Source: Ursus arctos (Eukaryota > Chordata > Mammalia > Carnivora > Ursidae). From it: DNA of 64,000 nt. Below, piece by piece: positions 1-9,950 of the stretch. The stretch covers positions 78,907,299 through 78,971,298 of the forward strand of contig NW_026622763.1 of NCBI RefSeq assembly GCF_023065955.2, given 5' to 3'. The position numbers and the translations under genes were made by a program. The notes beneath the pieces are model-generated. The model was not told the DNA's origin, ran no database searches, and saw only the letters and a program-made list of their open reading frames with translations. The stretch's first letter is position 1. Every line of letters begins with the position of its first letter.

Positions 1-4
1 TGCT

Positions 5-155
5 TTTTAGCTGTTATCTCCTTTAATCTTTACAACCTTATAAGGTGGCCGACACAGCTATTCTTGTCTTCATTTCAGATGGGTTAGCTTAAGGCTCAGA
101 GATCTAAAGTATCTTGCTAAGGTCAGGTCAATGGTAGACGTAAAATATGAACCCA
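5..155 (-). repeat. MIR SINE fragment, antisense
   Basis: Old tRNA-derived MIR read in antisense. The order matches the MIR core: a 'ctttaatctttacaacctta' stretch, a bases-to-'cagatgg' segment, 'ggctcagagatctaaagta' and then 'aaaatatgaaccca'. It is strongly diverged and no target-site duplication is visible. It runs straight into a T-rich low-complexity tract. Confidence 0.6.
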
Positions 156-199
156 CTTTTTTTGTTGTTGGTGGTGGTGGTTTTTTTTTTTTTTTTTTT
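156..199. repeat. T-rich / (GTT,GGT)n low-complexity tract
   Basis: A T run, then GTTGTTGGTGGTGGTGG, then 19 consecutive T. It could be the antisense poly-A remnant of a lost retrotransposon, but no element body is attached. Confidence 0.85.
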
Positions 200-757
200 G
201 CAATTCCAAAGCATTGGCTATTTCCATAATACACAGTCTCTTCTTTAGCTGATGCCAGGAATGAAGACAGACTAAAGAGAAAATATAAAATTTTAATATC
301 CAAGGGAGAAAGATTGGAATTAAAATGGGCTGGCCTCAGGTGCTGGGAGTCTGAAAATATTCAGAAGTGATGATGCCTTATGTAACACTTGCTTCCTAAA
401 TTAGACTAACACTGACATTGTGTCTATGTACCAAGAGCTGTCTACTTGTGCATAACATTTTTAACATTTGCAAATTACCAAAAACTTTTATAGTGTCTAT
501 AATGTGTAAAGTATCTATAAGTTATTGGGCCACGGGTGGGGCAAGGATTCAAAGAAACATTTCCCATTGTCAAGCAGTTTGGAAAGGAAGTAGAGAGGCA
601 GGACAGATAAAAAATGGACAACATGAGCCATAAGGGTGGAGCAGACAAGGGTGATTGGAATACAGATATGAGGATGATGGCTGCAGAGGGCTTTAGCAAG
701 GGCAGATTTTAAGGAGACAGATCTAAGAAAGGGCATAAAAATGAGAAAGGCGTAGTT
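200..757. other. Single-copy sequence, nothing recognised
   Basis: No repeat family, exon-like frame or regulatory signature is recognised. The open frames here (up to 131 codons on the minus strand, overlapping the transposon) have compositions typical of chance ORFs. Confidence 0.5.
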
Positions 758-2201
758 CAGCGGTTCTCCAAGGATGGTCAGAAGACTCTCGGGGTGGATG
801 GATGGGAGTCTTGGAGATCCTTTCAAGAAGTCTGCATGGTCAAAACTATTTTCATAACAATGCAAGACTTTGCCTTTTTCACTCCATTGACCTTGGTGTT
901 GATAGTGCAAAAAACATGGTTAAAACTGCAGGGGCCTAAACCGTAGAGGTGACACGTGGGTGTTCTTCACCGTGACACGCTCACAGTTTAACCAAGCTGC
1001 CAATTTCACTTAAGGATCTTCTTGATGAAACAAAATAATTTTATTAACTCTCAATCCTAGAGTATAGATCTTTTTAATATGCTGTATGATAAAATGGGAA
1101 GTACACAGAAAGCACTTCCGCTGTGGATTGAAGGATGGTCATCTCGGAGAAAAGTGCTTGCGTGATTGAGTTGAAACCTGAACTAGAAATAGCTGCTTTT
1201 TCTTCGCAGAACATTTTTTTCTTGAAAAAAAAAAAAAGATAAACTATGGCTATTCGGGCTTAGATATTTGGCAGACATTTTCTTGAAAATGAAATGAAGT
1301 GAGCCTGTCACTTCAAGGAAAACAACTAACAGTATCTGTTGCCAAAAATAAAATTAGAGATTTCAAGTAAAAATTAGAATTTTTGGCAAACCATCTCCAC
1401 TACCATAAGCTTGACAGCTTCCCAATATTTGAAGAGTTTTCTGATGAGATAGGTGATGATATTAATGAATGTAATATATACATACATCATGTATATAATA
1501 TATGTAAATAAAATAATGAAATAGGCCAACGTTTGGAAGATTTGCCTAACTCAACCAGTATTTTCCAAATGACTAATGCCTGATGGTACAAAGCCATGAA
1601 CGGGTAAACAGTTCATTCAACACGTACGATAGACCGATGGATTTTAATGTAACAGAGTATGAAAAGTTTCATGATGCAATTTTAGATTTCACATTGTAAC
1701 TATCTTTGGAAAAAACTACTGCTTGGAGAATTTTGATACAGCATCAAAAAAGAATAGCTATAATTATCTGAGAAATCTCAAAATACTCTTTCCGTTTCTA
1801 ACTACGTATTTGCATGAAGTAGGATTTTCTTCGTATACTTCAACCAAAACATCATACAGCAACAGACTGAATGCAAAGGCAGACAAGAGAATCCCCATAG
1901 CTTCTATTAAGCCAGACATCAGTGATGTTAGTACTTTTTCTCAGTACTCTTTTTTTGTTTGTTTTTGAAAATAGTGTTTTTTCATTAAAAAATACAGTGG
2001 TTAAGTTGATGTGTGGTGAGGTTATTATTTACTATTTTAATTGAGTTTGTAAATAAGTATTTAAAATGTTTTTCTCAGCATCAGTTCCTAATACAATGCA
2101 TATCAGTAGATAAAACCCACATAAACATGAACACTTTGGGTTCCTTGGTCATTTTTAAGAACGTAAGGGAGTCCTGAAACCAAACACTTTGAGAACCACA
2201 G
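758..2201 (+). mobile_element. hAT-Charlie-like DNA transposon, ancient, both ends present
   Basis: The left end (cagcggttctc, 758-768) and the right end (gagaaccacag, 2191-2201) are inverted copies of each other at 9 of 11 positions and fit the CAGNGGTTCTC termini of the hAT-Charlie group. The inner flanks also fit the mammalian family I remember: a gtcaaaactattttcataac segment near the left end and a run ending in 'gtcctgaaaccaaacacttt' near the right end. The interior holds a decayed transposase (separate entry). The presumed 8-bp target-site duplication (750-757 and 2202-2209) matches at only 4 of 8 bases, consistent with great age or a misplaced end. At 1.44 kb it is shorter than an intact autonomous hAT, so it is internally deleted. 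It is inactive. The subfamily name is uncertain. Confidence 0.8.
1515..1968 (+). pseudogene. hAT-Charlie transposase C-terminal remnant
   Basis: The reading frame from 1723 to the stop at 1966-1968 is open for 81 codons, but begins at TTG, not ATG. Its residues (FPFLTTYLHEVGFSSYTSTK, then a YSNRLNAKADKRI stretch and SIKPDISDV) match the hAT C-terminal dimerisation region also found in host genes derived from Charlie elements, such as ZBED5 and FAM200A. Sequence from about 1515 to 1720 resembles the same transposase further upstream, but is broken by stops and frameshifts. The zinc-finger BED and RNase H-like catalytic parts are absent or unreadable. It is a fossil fragment, with no start codon, promoter or splice context suggesting reuse. 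Confidence 0.75.
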
Positions 2202-2203
2202 GC

Positions 2204-2218
2204 TTGTGTGTGTGTGTG
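2204..2218. repeat. Short (TG)n microsatellite
   Basis: Seven TG units directly after the right end of the hAT element. Confidence 0.8.
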
Positions 2219-2235
2219 CACGCTACAAGTTTTCT

Positions 2236-2725
2236 TCTTTTTCTTTTAAGTCAAGTTTAGCGAAGTACAACTTACATTTAGTAAAATGCACCCATTTTTG
2301 TGCATAGTTATGAGTCTTCACAAATGCAAGAGAGTCATGTGTCTATCACCACATTCAAGTTGTAGAACATTTCCCTCATCTCACCAAGTTCCTTTGTGCC
2401 CCTTTGTACTCAGTGTCTTCCACTATTTCAGCTCCTGGCAACCACAAAATTGGTTTTTGTTCCTATAGTTTTATCTTTTCCAGGAGGTCTTATAAATGGA
2501 ATCATACAGTGTGTGATCTTTTGAGTCAGGTTTCTTTCACTTGGCGTAATGCATTTGAAATGCATTCACATCGTGAGTTTGTGATTGTTCCTGTTATTGC
2601 TGAGTAGTAGTTCATTGTGTGGACATACCATAATTTGTTTATCTATTCACCAGTTAAGAATGTTAGGGTGGTTTCCATCTTTGGGAAATAATCAATAAGC
2701 ATTCACATGCAAGTTTGTGTGAGTA
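2236..2725 (-). mobile_element. Old L1 (L1M-type) 3' region, antisense, first part
   Basis: The order of motifs is that of an antisense mammalian L1 3' end: 'ctcctggcaaccacaaaatt', 'ataaatggaatcatacagtg', 'ttcacttggcgtaatgcatt', 'tgctgagtagtagttcattg' and 'tgtttatctattcaccagtt'. The same L1 resumes after the inserted SINE at 3145. It carries no intact frame. Confidence 0.8.
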
Positions 2726-2737
2726 TAAGTTTTCATT

Positions 2738-2964
2738 TCTTCTTCTTCTTCTCCTTCTTCTTCTCCTCCTCCTTCTCCTTCCCCTCCTCCTCCTCCTCCT
2801 TCTTCTTCTCCTTCTTCTTCTTCTTCTTCTTCTTCTTCTTCTTCTTCTTCTTCTTCTTCTTCTTCTTCTTCTTCTTCTTCTTCTTCTCTTCTTCTTCTTC
2901 TTCTTCTTCTTCTTCTTCTTCTTCTTCTTCTTCTTCTTCTTCTTCTTCTTCTTCTTCTTCTCTT
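2738..2964. repeat. (TTC)n / (GAA)n microsatellite, about 227 bp
   Basis: A polypyrimidine tract grades from mixed CTT/CCT units into two long pure CTT runs (about 25 units at 2811-2887 and about 24 at 2888-2961), separated by a one-base slip. It is the expanded A-rich (GAA on the minus strand) tail of the SINE at 2965-3128. The length may be misassembled. Confidence 0.97.
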
Positions 2965-3128
2965 TAGGGATGGGGGGTGGGGGCGAGGGGCAGAGGGAGA
3001 GAGAATCTTAAGCTGTCTCCAAACCCAGCATGAAGCCCAATGCGGGACTGCATCTCATGATCCTGAGATCATGACCTGACCTGAAATCAAGAGTCGAATG
3101 CTTAACCAACTGAGCCACCCGGGCACCC
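2742..3128 (-). mobile_element. Can-SINE (older SINEC), antisense, with expanded tail
   Basis: The tRNA-related head is on the right ('ccaactgagccacccgggca' read antisense), with the middle 'catgatcctgagatcatgac' and a GAGAGA tail region leading into the TTC tract. A perfect 16-bp target-site duplication, taagttttcatttctt, flanks it at 2726-2741 and 3129-3144. This shows that the whole TTC microsatellite lies inside the insertion and derives from its tail. Confidence 0.97.
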
Positions 3129-3144
3129 TAAGTTTTCATTTCTT

Positions 3145-3180
3145 TTGGGTGAATACCTAGGAGTTCAATGTCATAAGATG
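3145..3180 (-). mobile_element. Old L1 antisense, continuation after SINE
   Basis: The 'ttgggtgaatacctaggagt' motif is the expected next block of the antisense L1 that breaks off at 2725. The two halves join across the SINE target site. Confidence 0.75.
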
Positions 3181-3879
3181 ACTTAGATATTTGAAGATGC
3201 TAGGGGGAGTATTCTAGGGAGGGAAAATACAGGCAAGCCACACTGCTTTTTTGTCCTCATTTATTTCTTTTTGTGAAACAGCTGAAACTTCATCTCTGCC
3301 TTATTCTTCTCCTTCATAAGTGCCCACCATCTGTTAAATAAACGTGTAAGCAATGTCCCAGCGACATTGCTGCTGTGCCCATAAATGCAGGATTCTATGT
3401 GGTACTTCTTGGATCTGTTAAATAGACCAGTTTAATTGTTGCAAAAGACTTGTGGAATGGAGTGGTGGGAAATGATTCTGCAAAGAGTTAGGATCCAGCT
3501 TGCGGAGGGCCCTACACACCAAACTAAGGAAATGACTTTTTTTCCAGCAAAGGGTGAAAATGAAAGAGCCTCGGGAGAGGATATATTTCTTATCCTCTTA
3601 AGCAAGCTGCTTCCCAAAGACAGAAGATTGGAAGCATAGGCCTTATGGAAATGACGGGGTGATGGGTAAGAAACCAGCTCTTTAAGAACTTACCAGATAC
3701 ATGGAATGTCCCTCCTCAGGCCTCTTCGTGTCACCTACCTCAGTCCTGCAGTGCTTGCCCCTCTCCAGCTGTTACTTCCTCCAGCCAACAGATGACACCT
3801 GGATCCGAGCTGTCATAGCTGCTTAGAGCTGAACAGTCCCTTGCCTGGGAATCAAGAAGAATCAATGTTTGGAAGAATT
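3181..3879. other. Single-copy sequence, nothing recognised
   Basis: No repeat family recognised. Overlapping frames of 61-67 codons on both strands at 3432-3639 show no protein-like pattern. Confidence 0.5.
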
Positions 3880-4278
3880 AACACAAGTTTGTTTCTATTT
3901 GTTAGATGAAATTAACTTTTTAAAATATAAGAGCTATTCATAATTATTATAGAATTTTGGAAAATTTAGAGTTAAAAAATTCTTTACCCAAACTAATCAC
4001 TGTTCACATTGGGGTTATTTTCATGAGATCTCTTTCTATCCTTATTTCTTTGTAATTGTGATCACATTCTCTATGTTACTTTGTACTTCATTTTCCCCTA
4101 ATATTCTATCATAATCATTTTCTCCTTATTAAACTCTTTATAAAAATTATTTTAATGGCCATGAGCTATTTCATCATATAGCTCAACATAATTCACTTGG
4201 TCATGTCTTTATTACCGAGAAATTGCTTTGTCTCTGTTTATCACCAGTATAAATAAAGGTGTGGTAAACATCTCTTTT
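3880..4278 (-). mobile_element. Diverged LINE (L1M/HAL1-like) 3' region, antisense
   Basis: AT-rich sequence in the style of old L1 3' UTRs: 'actaatcactgttcacattg', 'tatgttactttgtacttcat' and a 'ataaataaaggtgtggtaaa' block like the '...aataatgctgcaatgaac' segment. It resumes at 4544 after a SINE. The family is uncertain. Confidence 0.5.
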
Positions 4279-4294
4279 TATGAATATTTTTATT

Positions 4295-4527
4295 TTTATT
4301 TTTTTTTAAAGAATTCCTTTTTTTTTTTTTTTTTTAAGATTTTATTTATTTATTTATTCAACAGAGATAGAGACAGCTAGCGAGAGAGGGAACACAAGCA
4401 GGGGGAGTGGGAGAGGAAGAAGCAGGCTCATAGCGGAGGAGCCTGACATGGGGCTCGATCCCACAACACCGGGATCACGCCCTGAGCGGAAGGCAGACGC
4501 TTAACCGCTGTGCTACCCAGGCGCCCC
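4295..4527 (-). mobile_element. Young Can-SINE (SINEC), antisense
   Basis: Full-length copy read antisense: T-run, 'aagattttatttatttattt', 'gagagagggaacacaagcag', 'gggagtgggagaggaagaag', then the head ending in gcgcccc. The 16-bp duplication tatgaatatttttatt flanks it at 4279-4294 and 4528-4543. The tail contains an extra 'aaagaattcc' interruption between two T runs. It splits the old LINE. Confidence 0.97.
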
Positions 4528-4543
4528 TATGAATATTTTTATT

Positions 4544-4610
4544 AAATCAAATTTTTCTTTCTTTAAATTCCCAATAACAAAATCACATGAATACTTCTGA
4601 AGCTTAAAAG
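4544..4610 (-). mobile_element. Diverged LINE antisense, continuation after SINE
   Basis: AT-rich sequence continuing the element interrupted at 4278. Recognised only by continuity across the target site. Confidence 0.4.
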
Positions 4611-4884
4611 AAAATTATGAAGAGAAACATCTTGAATGACCCAAGGAAGAGTTTATTTACTTCTCTCTCTCTTTTTTTTCTCCTGCAGTCTAGCCATGCT
4701 GGACACCTACCATCTGCTGATTCCTTCCTAGGCATGGCAAGAGAGGCTCCAAAAAAAATGTAGCTGGAGCTTTAGAGTCTGAGTATCCGATTCAGTGACG
4801 CCGATATTGGTTGCCTCTCACACTCACGTTACGCATCATAATGGAACTGGTTTCTGAGGAGGAGCAGGCCTTCCCAGTGCCGTC

Positions 4885-5070
4885 AGAGAAGGTCTCAGTG
4901 CATCCTCACACCAACCAACCTAAAGTGCACACGATGTTGTTGACCTCATTTTACAGACGAGCGGTAGAAGCACAGAGAGATGAACGGACTTGTCCAAGGA
5001 CATACAGCTCATGAGAGGCCAAGCCGGGATTTGAACCTGTGTGGTTCACAGCCCCTTACCCTTTACATTA
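4885..5070 (-). repeat. MIR SINE, antisense
   Basis: Motifs in MIR antisense order: 'cctcattttacagacgagcg', 'cacagagagatgaacggact', 'tgtccaaggacatacagctc', 'ccgggatttgaacctgtgtg'. About 186 bp of a roughly 260-bp family. Confidence 0.85.
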
Positions 5071-6824
5071 CCTTGTTCTTCCCTCAAGAGCACTTGCAGC
5101 TAGGAAGTAAAGGTCCACAGCGTCTTGTACTTTACCTCTTTCTTGTCCATGTTTATGCCCTAAGAGCAGTTCTGGGAAGGAGGAAGGCACAAATGACTCT
5201 GGAGCGTAAGCTGTGAATAGTGGAAGGTCAGCGTCGACCACATTGGGGGACTTCCACATAAAGCATTTTATACAAGTCTTGGTCTCTGGAAAGTTCTGCT
5301 GCTAATATTTATTTGCAGTACTTTGAGACATATCTATATTTTTTAAAAACACATACACAGCAAAGGAACAAAGTTGGAAGTCCAGACAAGAAAGAAAAGA
5401 AAACTTGAATTCTTAAGGAAAAAAAAAATTCAGACTGAGCTAGATCACCACCTTCCAAATGGTGTTTTACATAAAAGAGTTTTGTGGATCAGCCCAGTTT
5501 AGGACATGCTGCATTCTTTACCTTCCTTTTAGAGACCGATTAAGCACATTAAGGAATTCAAGGCTCTGAGAAGTCCTGCAGTGAAGCAACCTGTTTAAAT
5601 TTAGTTATATAGACCCAGAACCCTTTTCTCAGGTGACCCCTATTTGTATCCCACACACTTGGGGAAATGGTGGACTAGACTTGTTGGATGGTAATTCTCC
5701 TCAGGCTGCTTCTGAGCGCAGAAGCCAAGCACCATTAGTTGGTGGGGTCTAAGTGGCTGAGGAGGCTGGTCAGGCTCTGGTGGCTGTGTTTCTGTCCTTT
5801 GTCATGTCTCACCCATGGGAGACAACAGAGCAGTGAAACATGACAATTCCCACCAAACGGGCTAATTCTCACATTCTGATTCATTTCCCTTATGCTTGTG
5901 AAAACTCTGGAGGCCAAAGGGAGCTGTGCTTATAAAGCAGAGGAAGGCCCCTTCTCCACATTTCATGTGACGCCTGGTTCAAGCGTGTCGCTGTTACTGG
6001 GAACACCTGCTGCCCGTTCTGCAGCCCAGCATCTCCGCCAACTGGCCCAGCTGGGCCTCTCTCCCAGCACATGAGCCATTTCAGGGTAGTGTGTTGAAGT
6101 TTTGACTCAGCCCCAGAACCGCCTCCTACCCTCCGCCCAGCCGCCTTTGGCTATTGTTTGGATGGAGGTGGTGATTGAATTAACAAAGCTGTTAAAAGCA
6201 GAAATGGAACACATGGAAAAGGACTCAGAGCCCTAAAAGGCAGCTTCATTTGCTCCCCAGTCTGGAGCAAAAGTGTGAGCTGCACTTAAGTGTTACCTGG
6301 TGATTACGGTATTAGGCGGAGCTTTGCTCCTTGACGCCTGTCACTCACTGCGGCTGAAAAGCGGTCTCAACCAGGGAGCCGTTGGAGTGGCTGGGGACTA
6401 TGCACAGCCCTGTCATTATGATGCTAATTCCCAAAAGGTCAGAAGTCCTTAATCAAACATTAATCCAACCGTTTTGTAAATGATAATGATTTTATCCAGG
6501 GTGGGACGTGAAACAGTCAGGGACAGAGCCCCAAGTCCTCTTGAACCAAAATGGATTTTGAGGGTAAGTGCTGGTGAAAGCAAATAGCTTTACTCAGGAA
6601 GATAAAAATCAGTAGCAGGTTTTGTACTTGTTTTTTAAGTTCAAAATAACATCATTTTCTGCGGCTGTCTCATTACTTTGAATAACCACGCTAGAGGACC
6701 GGTTAAGGATAACAGTCCAAATGTGCAGACTCTTCTCCCCGCTCACCCTCTCTAAGCACATTCCTTTGTAATCATGTTAAATTTGCAGAGCCCACTTCAC
6801 TTTATGACACACTTCCATTTACAT
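5071..6824. other. Single-copy sequence without recognised repeats
   Basis: About 1.75 kb with no recognised repeat or coding pattern. The part from about 6100 to 6550 has moderate GC and motifs such as 'catttgctccccagtctgga' and paired ATTAATCC-like sites ('aaacattaatccaaccgttt'). That could reflect constrained regulatory sequence, but I cannot test conservation. Confidence 0.4.
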
Positions 6825-6970
6825 TGTCTTGTCTGCTCTTAGCAACCTCAAAAGATGGGTTAATCCATTTCAGAGATGAAAAAACTGAGACTCAAGGAGA
6901 CTCACTTGCTTTTCTTTGGCTGGTCAGTAGCAGAGGGAAGACTGAAACCTAAATTGTTCCAAAATACAAG
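6825..6970 (-). repeat. Probable MIR fragment, antisense
   Basis: 'ctcttagcaacctcaaaaga', then 'tttcagagatgaaaaaactg' and 'agactcaaggagactcactt' follow the MIR antisense order. It is diverged. Confidence 0.5.
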
Positions 6971-8936
6971 GTCCTTTGCACACACCATAGCTTCTAGCAG
7001 GGTAGGTCTTGGATTCTCGGATTCCTGAGCCATGTGGGCCTCTTATTCAGTAAGCAAGATCTCCCTTTCACCGCACCCCGCCCGACCCTGCCCCAAATAA
7101 GAATGTGGGAGCTGACTTTTAATGGCTAGGGCTCCTAATTTGCAAACCTCCCAGTTACAAATAAATACACAAGCTATACAAGCAAGCCTGCACCTTCTCC
7201 AATTTCTGAGTCTTTAAAAATACATTTAAAAGACACACAAAAGAGTTTTTTACATACTGAGAAGTATGCATATTTGGCGATTGGTTGCTTGAAAAAGCAT
7301 AACCTTATCCACTAGATCGCTTATGTCTCATTATACTTTTCTTAAGGCTTTGAGCCATCTTTAGCCCATTTATTTCTTTAAAGCATTGCCGATCAGCTGA
7401 GATCAAGCTGATGGTAAATTTCTAGACGCTCTCATTATGCAACTGGTCTTGGTCATCCTGGTGGGCAGAGTGGTTTTCTTTGTGGTCCTGCATTGTGTGC
7501 ACCCGTCTGTAAACTCCAGGCAGAACACGTTGGCAAACAGCCTCCTTTTCCAATCCTCATTTTCTCTCCTTCCCGGGGTGTGAGCTCCCCAAAGTGTGAT
7601 TAATCCACCTATTGATTGCCTCCTGCCATAGAGGGTGAGCTATGGCTAGCAATCGGTGCCAGGCCGCCTACGTGACCAGACTGCTAAGGCGGGGTGAGAA
7701 CAGACGAGGGCTAGCCGGCTTCCCAACCCTGCAGTCGGAGGGGGCAACAATAGCCGGGCTTCCCACAAGTCTTGTGAAACAATCTCTCTCGTCAAAATGC
7801 AGCTGATTCCTTTTCGAATGAATTATTATGCATATTCCCTGCTATCTCAGTTGGCTTCACAAAGGTCTAATAAAGGTTTATGGGTAAAAGGAAAGAAGAA
7901 GATGAGGGAAAAAAGGAACCAGGCAGAAGCCTCCTGGAAATAGAGCCAAATAAGAATGTGCTGCTTTGACTGAAGCATTCCAGGCAGACAGAATGGATGA
8001 CCAAAAGTGTGCCAACCAAGGGGATTAGAAGAATAAGAAAGCATTTATCTAACACTCAGAGGCACTACGGGGGGGGGGGGGGGGTAAGGTGAAGATAAGC
8101 CAAAGGGATAGGCAAAGCCTCTAGAGAGAAAACCCACCTGTAAATGAAAAAAGTAAAATGAAAAACATGGGCACTTCTCAAGGCTAGTTTTGGCTGGCAA
8201 ACAAGGAAAGAAAATTTGGCCAAACAGGAATCAGAAAAGCTTTCCCCCCCAGCCCCATTCCTGCCCTCCTGTCCAAGAGAAGGTCAAGCACACCTATCCT
8301 TGGCCCCAGATGCCATATTTTCTTTCATTCTGCTTCATATGTTTAGAAGAACCCTTCATCCACACAGTCATACCACTCTTCCTTTCAGCAACTCCTATCA
8401 TAAGCAGGAAGTCACCTGGGATTATGCAGCAACTTCCGTTTCCTGTGGAATTGATTTCCGAAGCACTCAAGCAGGAAAACAAACCAAGAGTTGAAAAGTT
8501 GATCAGTAGTTTAAAACCTAGTGGCCCTTCTGCATTAGGGAGAGTGGAAGTGAAAATTTTAAGACAGCCAGACCCCCTCAGAGTAACTCCATGTCTCTGA
8601 TTCATGTTAGCTTTTCTGCTTGTCTGTTCCAAAGGGATATCTGTAGACATCTGGGAGAGACAGGAAGACCTGACCAAGGACAAAAGAAACAGCCATAGTG
8701 TAAAAACTGTCAAGTGAAATAAAGAACAAAAAAATCAGTTATAAAAATTTCAGTAAAAACTAGTTAATTCTAATTCATGTAGCATTTCTATGTAGGTTAC
8801 GTATAAAGAACCTAATACTTTCTAGGCACCTACTTAAATGTCAGTTTCTTTCTAGGGGCTGGTGTTCACAGTGAACAAGGCATAGACCTAGTACTCAAAG
8901 ACTTTGTAGCTCACCAGGCCACTGGAATAGACCTTT
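6971..8936. other. Repeat-poor single-copy sequence
   Basis: Nearly 2 kb with no recognised interspersed repeat apart from the G run at 8069-8084. The stretch 7560-7860 has several TAAT/ATTA homeodomain-type cores ('gtgattaatccacctattga', 'gaattattatgcatattccc') in moderately GC-rich context, the look of a conserved non-coding element. Overlapping frames of 136 and 139 codons on opposite strands at 8190-8713 show no recognisable protein. Confidence 0.4.
8069..8084. repeat. Poly-G run (16 G)
   Basis: Sixteen consecutive G. It is G-quadruplex-prone, and the length is likely unreliable in the assembly. Confidence 0.95.
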
Positions 8937-8953
8937 AGAATTAGAACACAGAG

Positions 8954-9368
8954 GAGTACCTGAATGGCTCAGTTGGTTAAGCATCCAACTCTTTTTTTTT
9001 TTTTTTAAGATTTTATTTATTTATTCGACAGAGATAGAGACAGCCAGCGAGAGAGGGAACACAAGCAGGGGGAGTGGGAGAGGAAGAAGCAGGCTCATAG
9101 CAGAAGAGCCTGATGTGGGGCTCGATCCCAGATCGCCGGGATCACGCCCTGAGCTGAAGGCAGACGCTTAACCACTGTGCCACCCAGGCGCCCCTAAGCA
9201 TCCAACTCTTGATTTTGGTTCAGGTCATGATCTCAGGGTCCTTGGATCGAGCCCCATGCTCAGCAGGGAGTCTGCTTGAGGGTTCTTCCTCCCCTCCCTC
9301 TGCCACTCTCCACCCCCAACCCCGCTCATGTATTCTCTCCCTCTCAAATAAATAAATAAATCTTTAAA
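8954..9368 (+). mobile_element. Older Can-SINE, sense, split by a younger SINE
   Basis: The head 'acctgaatggctcagttggt' at 8958, the middle 'aggtcatgatctcagggtcc', and a tail of AAATAAATAAATAAATC. A 17-bp flanking duplication matches at 15 of 17 bases (agaattagaacacagag at 8937-8953, agaattagaataccgag at 9369-9385). It is interrupted after 40 bp by the antisense SINE at 8994-9194. Confidence 0.95.
8994..9194 (-). mobile_element. Young Can-SINE, antisense, nested in older SINE
   Basis: Full-length young copy: T run, 'gattttatttatttattcga', 'gagagagggaacacaagcag', and a right end of caggcgcccc. The perfect 16-bp duplication taagcatccaactctt (8978-8993, 9195-9210) is part of the host SINE, so this insertion came second. 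Confidence 0.98.
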
Positions 9369-9385
9369 AGAATTAGAATACCGAG

Positions 9386-9739
9386 CCAGAATTCTATAGA
9401 AGGTTTTTGGCTCAGGCTGAGATAGGTGTCTAATCCGGTCACCAAAATCCAATCTTGGCAACTCTTGTTTAAGGTTCCTGGAAGAAATGACACAAAAGCT
9501 GGAACCTAAAGGACAGACAGGAGTTTGCCATACTGAAAAAGAAGCAGATGAAGAGAAGTAGGAGAGTGGGGGTAGGGGAAGCATAAGATTATTCTAGGCT
9601 GGAGAACCATCATCACACTGGTATGGAGGTGAGAGAGATCAGAGCACGTTCAGGTAACCGCAAACTATTAAACACGGCCAAAACTTAGTGTGTGAGCCAC
9701 AGTGACAAGTCACGTGCCTAGAGAGTCAAATCAGGCCCT
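9386..9739. other. Single-copy sequence, nothing recognised
   Basis: No clear repeat. Phrases such as 'gaacctaaaggacagacagg' may be diverged L2 sequence leading into the next entry. Confidence 0.4.
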
Positions 9740-9950
9740 ATAGAAGACGTTAAAGTATTTGGACTTAATTCTGAGGGCAACTGCGGAGCAGCAGATGGAT
9801 TTCAGGAGGACTGTGATGTGATCGGGCTTGACAGCGTGGGGAATGGGTAGGAAAGGGCCAACACTGGAAGCGGGGACCAGTTGAGAGAGGATGGCTCTAA
9901 TCAGATCACTGGGCTGATCTTAGGTGCCGGCAGTGGGGATGGGGTGAGGG
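9740..9950 (-). mobile_element. Probable diverged L2 fragment
   Basis: 'tggacttaattctgagggca', 'ggatttcaggaggactgtga' and 'gatcactgggctgatcttag' resemble the L2 segment built around 'ttctgagtgcaatgggaagc' and 'gaggagtgacatgatctgat'. Orientation and boundaries are uncertain. Confidence 0.4.

Noticed and set aside
750..2209. 8-bp target-site duplication of the hAT element
   Set aside because: The flanks match at only 4 of 8 bases, so I do not claim a duplication.
2707..3011. Poly-Phe/Ser/Leu open frames
   Set aside because: Produced entirely by the TTC microsatellite.
8190..8713. Opposed frames of 136 and 139 codons
   Set aside because: Both strands open over the same sequence with no protein-like pattern; typical chance overlap.
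8960..9020. tRNA gene inferred from A/B-box-like sequence in SINEs
   Set aside because: The tRNA-like heads belong to Can-SINEs; no complete cloverleaf tRNA is present.
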